Below the pieces are notes generated by a model. The model did not search any database. It saw only the letters and a list, made by a program, of their open reading frames with translations, and was not told the DNA's origin. Below, piece after piece: positions 60,155 to 64,000 of a stretch of DNA of 64,000 bases (the first letter of the stretch is position 1; each line of letters opens with the position of its first letter). The translations under genes were made by a program, and so were the position numbers. Source of the DNA: Roseateles saccharophilus (GTDB taxonomy: Bacteria; Pseudomonadota; Gammaproteobacteria; Burkholderiales; Burkholderiaceae_C); contig NZ_SMBU01000016.1 of assembly GCF_004342485.1 (NCBI RefSeq), positions 1 to 64,000 on the forward strand, written 5' to 3'.

Positions 60155-61741
60155 ATGAAGAATTTCGACAAAGCCAAAGCCTTCATCGTCGGCGGCGGGA
60201 TCGCCGCGCTGTCGGCGGCCGTGCTGCTCATCCGCGACGGCGGTTTGCGCGGCTCCAACATCCGCATCCTGGAAGAGCTCGACGTGGCCGGCGGCGCGCT
60301 CGACGGCTCGGGCGACCCGGTGAAGGGCTACGTCACGCGCGGCGGGCGTATGTGGACGGAAGAAGCCTACGTCTGCCTGTGGGACGTGCTCGACAGCGTC
60401 CCGACGCTGGCCGATCCGGCCAAGTCGGTCAAGGACGATGTGTGGGCCTTCAACGAAGCGTGGCGCTCAGACGCGCACGCGCGCCTGATCGGCAAGGGCC
60501 GCAAGATCGTGGACGCGACCGATCTGGGCTTCAGCCTGCACGACCGGCTGGAGATGATGCGCCTGCTCGCGATGCCCGAGCGGGCCATCGGCACGAAGCG
60601 GATCGAGGACTGCTTCTCGCCGCACTTCTTCACGACGAACTTCTGGGCGATGTGGCGCACGACGTTCGCGTTCCAGAACTGGCACAGCGCGATCGAGCTC
60701 AAGCGCTACATGCTGCGCTTCCTGCAGGAGTTCCCGCGCATCCACACGCTGGCGGGCGTGCGGCGCAGCGCGTTGAACCAGTACGACTCGGTCGTGCGCC
60801 CGCTCGAGAAGTGGCTCACTGAGCAGGGCGTTCGCTTCGAATACGGCACCAAGGTGACCGATGTCGACTTCCTCGAGGCCGCCGACGGCCGCCGCATCGA
60901 GGCGCTCCACGGCACGAGCCGGGGCGAGAACTTCAGCTACCCCGTCGGCCGCGACGACTATGCCTTCATCACGATCGGCTCGATGACCGCCGATTCGCGC
61001 TGCGGAGACGACGATCGTGCACCCGAGCTCGTGCGCGACAAGCGCGACGGCGCTTGGACGCTGTGGGAGAACATGGCGCGCAAGGCGCCCGGCTTCGGTC
61101 GACCCAATGCGTTCAGCGGCAACGTCGACGAGAGCAAGTGGGAGTCCTTCACGCTGACGATGCGCACGCCGGTGCTGGTGCAGCGGATCGAGGAATTCAC
61201 CGGCAACAAGCCCGGCACCGGCGGCCTGATGACGTTCAAGGACTCGAGCTGGCTGATGTCCGCCGTCGTGCCCCACGCACCTCACTTCGCGGGTCAGCCC
61301 GACGACGTGTTCACGCTGTGGGGCTACGGGCTGTTCATCGACAACCCAGGCGACTACGTCGACAAGCCGATGGCGCAGTGCAGCGGCCAGGAGATCCTGA
61401 CCGAGTTGATGCACCACCTGGGCTGCGAAGACATCCTCGATGAGGTGCGCTACGCGACAACGGTGATCCCGGTGATGATGCCCTACATCACCAGCGAGTT
61501 CGAACGCCGCGACGTGACCGACCGGCCGCCGGTGATCCCGCCTGGCGCGAAGAACTTCGCCTTGCTCGGCCAGTACGTCGAGATCCCCGAGGACGTGGTC
61601 TTCACGGTGGAGTATTCGGTGCGCGGGGCGATGCACGGCGTGTACGGCCTGCTCGGGCTGACGCGCGAGATCCCGGCCATCTACCACGGCATCGCCGATC
61701 CCAAGGTCGCTTTCGATGCGCTGCGCACGCTGATCGGCTGA
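60155..61741 (+). CDS. ohyA: Oleate hydratase
   Basis: The 528-residue flavoprotein has the N-terminal FAD motif [20 protein letters not shown]. Family landmarks follow: [63 protein letters not shown] and [17 protein letters not shown]. The enzyme hydrates cis-9 double bonds of free fatty acids to 10-hydroxy acids. The length is slightly below the usual 560-590 residues. AGAGGGATTGCC precedes the ATG. It lies directly before the final P-type ATPase. Confidence 0.93.
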   Translation: MKNFDKAKAFIVGGGIAALSAAVLLIRDGGLRGSNIRILEELDVAGGALDGSGDPVKGYVTRGGRMWTEEAYVCLWDVLDSVPTLADPAKSVKDDVWAFNEAWRSDAHARLIGKGRKIVDATDLGFSLHDRLEMMRLLAMPERAIGTKRIEDCFSPHFFTTNFWAMWRTTFAFQNWHSAIELKRYMLRFLQEFPRIHTLAGVRRSALNQYDSVVRPLEKWLTEQGVRFEYGTKVTDVDFLEAADGRRIEALHGTSRGENFSYPVGRDDYAFITIGSMTADSRCGDDDRAPELVRDKRDGAWTLWENMARKAPGFGRPNAFSGNVDESKWESFTLTMRTPVLVQRIEEFTGNKPGTGGLMTFKDSSWLMSAVVPHAPHFAGQPDDVFTLWGYGLFIDNPGDYVDKPMAQCSGQEILTELMHHLGCEDILDEVRYATTVIPVMMPYITSEFERRDVTDRPPVIPPGAKNFALLGQYVEIPEDVVFTVEYSVRGAMHGVYGLLGLTREIPAIYHGIADPKVAFDALRTLIG

Positions 61742-61772
61742 CAGCCGAGAACTCGCGGCAACAAGGAATTCC

Positions 61773-64000
61773 ATGAACACCAACAGTACCTTTGAAGTCG
61801 GCAGCCTGCTGTCGTCGATGTCCGCTCGTGGCGTCGAGAAGCAGCTGTCGCAGTTGCCCGGCGTGAGCGCGGTGCAGGTCAACTACGTCGCCGGCTCGGC
61901 AAGCGTCACGTTCGACGTCGACACGATCGGCGCGGATCGCATCCGCGCGGCGATCGAAGAGTGCGGCTACCACTGTCGCGGCGAGGCGACTCCGCGGCAC
62001 CTCTGCGCACCGCACGAGGACGCCGGCCATGCGCACGCGCATGCTCACGCCCATGACCATGGGCACGCAGCGCCCGGGGTGAGCCCCAAGGCGAGTCCCA
62101 AGCCTCCTGCCGCACACGTTCACGACATGGACCACGGCGGCATGGACGCGATGGCCCACGAAATGGGCCATGGCGCCGGCATGGACGCCAAAGGCATGGC
62201 GCGCGACATGCGCAACCGGTTCTGGATCTGCCTCGCGTTCACCGTGCCGATCTTTCTGTACGCGCCGATGGGCATGTCGTTCATCAAGCTCGCGCCGCCG
62301 TTCGGACTCGACCTGAACGTCTGGCTATTCGCGCTCGCGAGTGGCGCGGTGATCTATCCGGCCTGGCCGTTCTTCGTGGCAGCGGGGCGAGCGCTGCGCA
62401 ACGGCGTGCTGAATATGGCGGTACTCGTCGTGCTGAGCGTGGGTACCGGCTATCTCTTCAGCCTGGGGGCCACCTTCTTCTTCAAGGGCGCGCAGTTCTA
62501 CGAAGCCGTGTCGGTGCTGCTAGTCTTCATCCTGCTCGGCCACTGGCTCGAGATGCGCGCTCGCGCGGGTGCCTCGGAGGCGATTCGTGCGCTGATGGAA
62601 CTCGCGCCGCCGAAGGCCACCGTGCTGCGCAACGGGGTCGAGACCACCGTGGCCACGTCCGAGGTGCTGGCCGGCGACATCGTGCTGATCCGCCCGGGCG
62701 ACAAGATCCCGGTCGACGGCGAGGTTCTCGAAGGCGGTTCGCAGGTCGACGAGTCGATGCTCACTGGCGAGTCGATGCCGGTGAAGAAGACGGTGGGCGA
62801 CACGGTGATCGGCGCGACCATCAACAAGAGCGGCAGCTTCCGCTACCGCGCCACCAAGGTCGGCGCGGACACGGCGCTGGCGCAGATCGTCAAGCTGGTG
62901 CAGCAGGCGCAGAACTCCAAGGCGCCGTCGCAACTGCTGGCCGACCGGGCCTCGCAGTGGCTGGTCCTGGTGGCCTTCCTGATCGGCCTCGCGACCTTCG
63001 GGGTCTGGTACTTCGTGCTCGGCCAGCCGGTGCTGCTCGCGCTCACGCTGACGATCACGGTCTTCGTCATCGCCTGTCCGGACGCGCTTGGCCTGGCCAC
63101 GCCGATGGCGGTGATGGTCGGCACCGGGCTGGGTGCGATGAACGGCATCCTGTTCAAGAACGCTTCGGCGCTCGAGGACGCGACCAAGCTCGACGTGGTG
63201 ATCTTCGACAAGACCGGCACGCTGACGCTTGGGCAACCCGACGTCGTCGATCTGGCGGTAGCGCAAGGCACCACGCAGGACGACTTGCTGCAGATTGCCG
63301 GCTCGGTCGAGAAGCTCTCGGAGCATCCGTTGGCGCTCGCCATCCTCAAGCGCGCCGGCAACCTGCCGTTGGAGCCGGTCGAAGGTTTCAACAACGTCGA
63401 CGGCATGGGCACCGAAGCGATGGTGCGCGGCCAGCGCACGCTGCTCGGCAACCGCAAGCTGATGGACGTCAACAACGTCGACCTCAACGGGCTCAGCGCC
63501 GACTCGCGCAATCTGCAGGGCCAGGGGCGCACCGTCGTTCACGTGGCGCACGGCGGACGCCTGATCGGCCTGATCGCGATCGCCGATGCCGTGCGTCCGA
63601 CCTCGGCGGCCGCGGTCGCGGCGCTGCGCGCGAAGGGCGTGCAGGTGGCGATGCTGACCGGCGACAACCGTGCCACCGCGGAGCGCATCGCGCGCGACCT
63701 GCAAGTCGACATCGTGCTCGCCGACGTGCTGCCGGGTGACAAGGCGGCCAAGGTTAAGGAGTTGCAGGCACAGGGCAAGAAGGTCGGCATGGTGGGCGAC
63801 GGCATCAACGACGCGCCGGCGCTGACCCAGGCCGATGTCGGCTTCGCGATCGGCGCCGGCACCGACGTGGCGATGGAAAGCGCCGACGTGGTGTTGATGA
63901 AGAGCGATCCCCTGGACGTCGTCGGCGCGATCGAGCTGTCGCGCGCGACCTTGCACAAGATGCACCAGAACCTGTGGTGGGCGGTAGGCTACAACGTCGT
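61773..64000 (+). CDS. P1B-type ATPase with CPD motif and Cys-less HMA domain (partial)
   Basis: About 742 residues lie in the window; the frame runs off the end. The N-terminal HMA-like fold has lost Cxx[13 protein letters not shown] stands where [13 protein letters not shown] is usual, and Cys is seen only later (EECGYHC, HLCAPHE). A His-rich linker ([16 protein letters not shown]) leads into eight-span ATPase sequence with [25 protein letters not shown] near residue 435, [10 protein letters not shown] near 478 and [12 protein letters not shown]. The CPD motif replaces the CPC of copper pumps, so the transported ion is uncertain. Confidence 0.9.
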   Translation, partial: MNTNSTFEVGSLLSSMSARGVEKQLSQLPGVSAVQVNYVAGSASVTFDVDTIGADRIRAAIEECGYHCRGEATPRHLCAPHEDAGHAHAHAHAHDHGHAAPGVSPKASPKPPAAHVHDMDHGGMDAMAHEMGHGAGMDAKGMARDMRNRFWICLAFTVPIFLYAPMGMSFIKLAPPFGLDLNVWLFALASGAVIYPAWPFFVAAGRALRNGVLNMAVLVVLSVGTGYLFSLGATFFFKGAQFYEAVSVLLVFILLGHWLEMRARAGASEAIRALMELAPPKATVLRNGVETTVATSEVLAGDIVLIRPGDKIPVDGEVLEGGSQVDESMLTGESMPVKKTVGDTVIGATINKSGSFRYRATKVGADTALAQIVKLVQQAQNSKAPSQLLADRASQWLVLVAFLIGLATFGVWYFVLGQPVLLALTLTITVFVIACPDALGLATPMAVMVGTGLGAMNGILFKNASALEDATKLDVVIFDKTGTLTLGQPDVVDLAVAQGTTQDDLLQIAGSVEKLSEHPLALAILKRAGNLPLEPVEGFNNVDGMGTEAMVRGQRTLLGNRKLMDVNNVDLNGLSADSRNLQGQGRTVVHVAHGGRLIGLIAIADAVRPTSAAAVAALRAKGVQVAMLTGDNRATAERIARDLQVDIVLADVLPGDKAAKVKELQAQGKKVGMVGDGINDAPALTQADVGFAIGAGTDVAMESADVVLMKSDPLDVVGAIELSRATLHKMHQNLWWAVGYNV

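Noticed and set aside
1-64000. CRISPR arrays, tRNA or rRNA genes, integrase and att sites
   Set aside because: None was seen on reading either strand; no regularly spaced repeat family, cloverleaf or tyrosine/serine recombinase gene was found.

Overview
The window is high-GC DNA (roughly two-thirds G+C throughout) with the gene content of a copper- and metal-tolerant betaproteobacterium, most likely a member of the Burkholderiales. CopK, a BPSL0761-family protein, CueR/CopRS control and a CusCBA efflux pump all fit that group. No rRNA, tRNA, integrase or CRISPR array was seen, so the window could be chromosome or plasmid. About 55 kb of it reads as one long heavy-metal and stress-resistance island.

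Bases 1-10,950 are accessory DNA. A broken IS21-type istB fragment abuts the first of three same-direction copies of a motif that looks like the inner half of a Tn3-family terminal repeat. A TnpT/KfrA-like gene lies just inside the third copy. The cargo comprises: a tightly coupled minus-strand triad (GHKL ATPase with a STAS-like region, a DUF4325 STAS-like protein and a one-span membrane protein); a three-gene operon ending in a DUF2384-like protein; three small Xre regulators; a ParS/MbcA-type antitoxin with its RES toxin; and several small unknown genes. The region closes with a strong rho-independent terminator at 10,922-10,948.

Bases 11,049-17,900 hold a Cys-rich exported protein, a TonB-dependent receptor, two PepSY membrane proteins (the second fused to an NqrF-like 2Fe-2S/flavin/NADH reductase) and a polytopic membrane protein. 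This looks like an envelope metal uptake or reduction unit. Bases 17,700-25,200 are the cytoplasmic and regulatory copper unit: CopA ATPase, CueR, a 55-residue membrane protein, a CopZ chaperone, CopK, an isolated nuclease-like protein and CopRS. Bases 25,395-40,213 are the periplasmic and efflux unit: an outer-membrane factor, multicopper oxidase, cupredoxin, DUF411 and CusF proteins, a second P1B ATPase with duplicated N-terminal metal-binding domains, and CusCBA. At 40,392-43,000 lie a DUF305 protein and a membrane-anchored multicopper oxidase whose reading frame is cut by one in-frame TGA.

Bases 43,431-64,000 form a second, co-directional metal and stress cluster: CopAB, a DegP/Q-like protease, a second HMA chaperone, PPK2, a DUF3141 PhaC-like hydrolase, a MerR regulator, three DUF2933-type membrane proteins, an isoprenylcysteine-methyltransferase-like protein, a beta-CASP hydrolase, an AMP/thymidine phosphorylase, a PRPP synthetase, a cyclopropane fatty acid synthase, oleate hydratase and a P1B ATPase with CPD in place of CPC. 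The last gene runs off the window end.

Control can be read in several places. Three CueR-type promoters with 19-bp spacers serve copA, copZ and the second ATPase. Two matching CopR-like boxes precede copR and copK. Three FNR/Anr-like boxes stand in front of three small exported Cx3C proteins, each with a TAnnnT element at or within one base of the class-II position. The last pattern, linking oxygen control to a family of small secreted putative copper ligands, is the most system-like observation that standard gene families do not explain.
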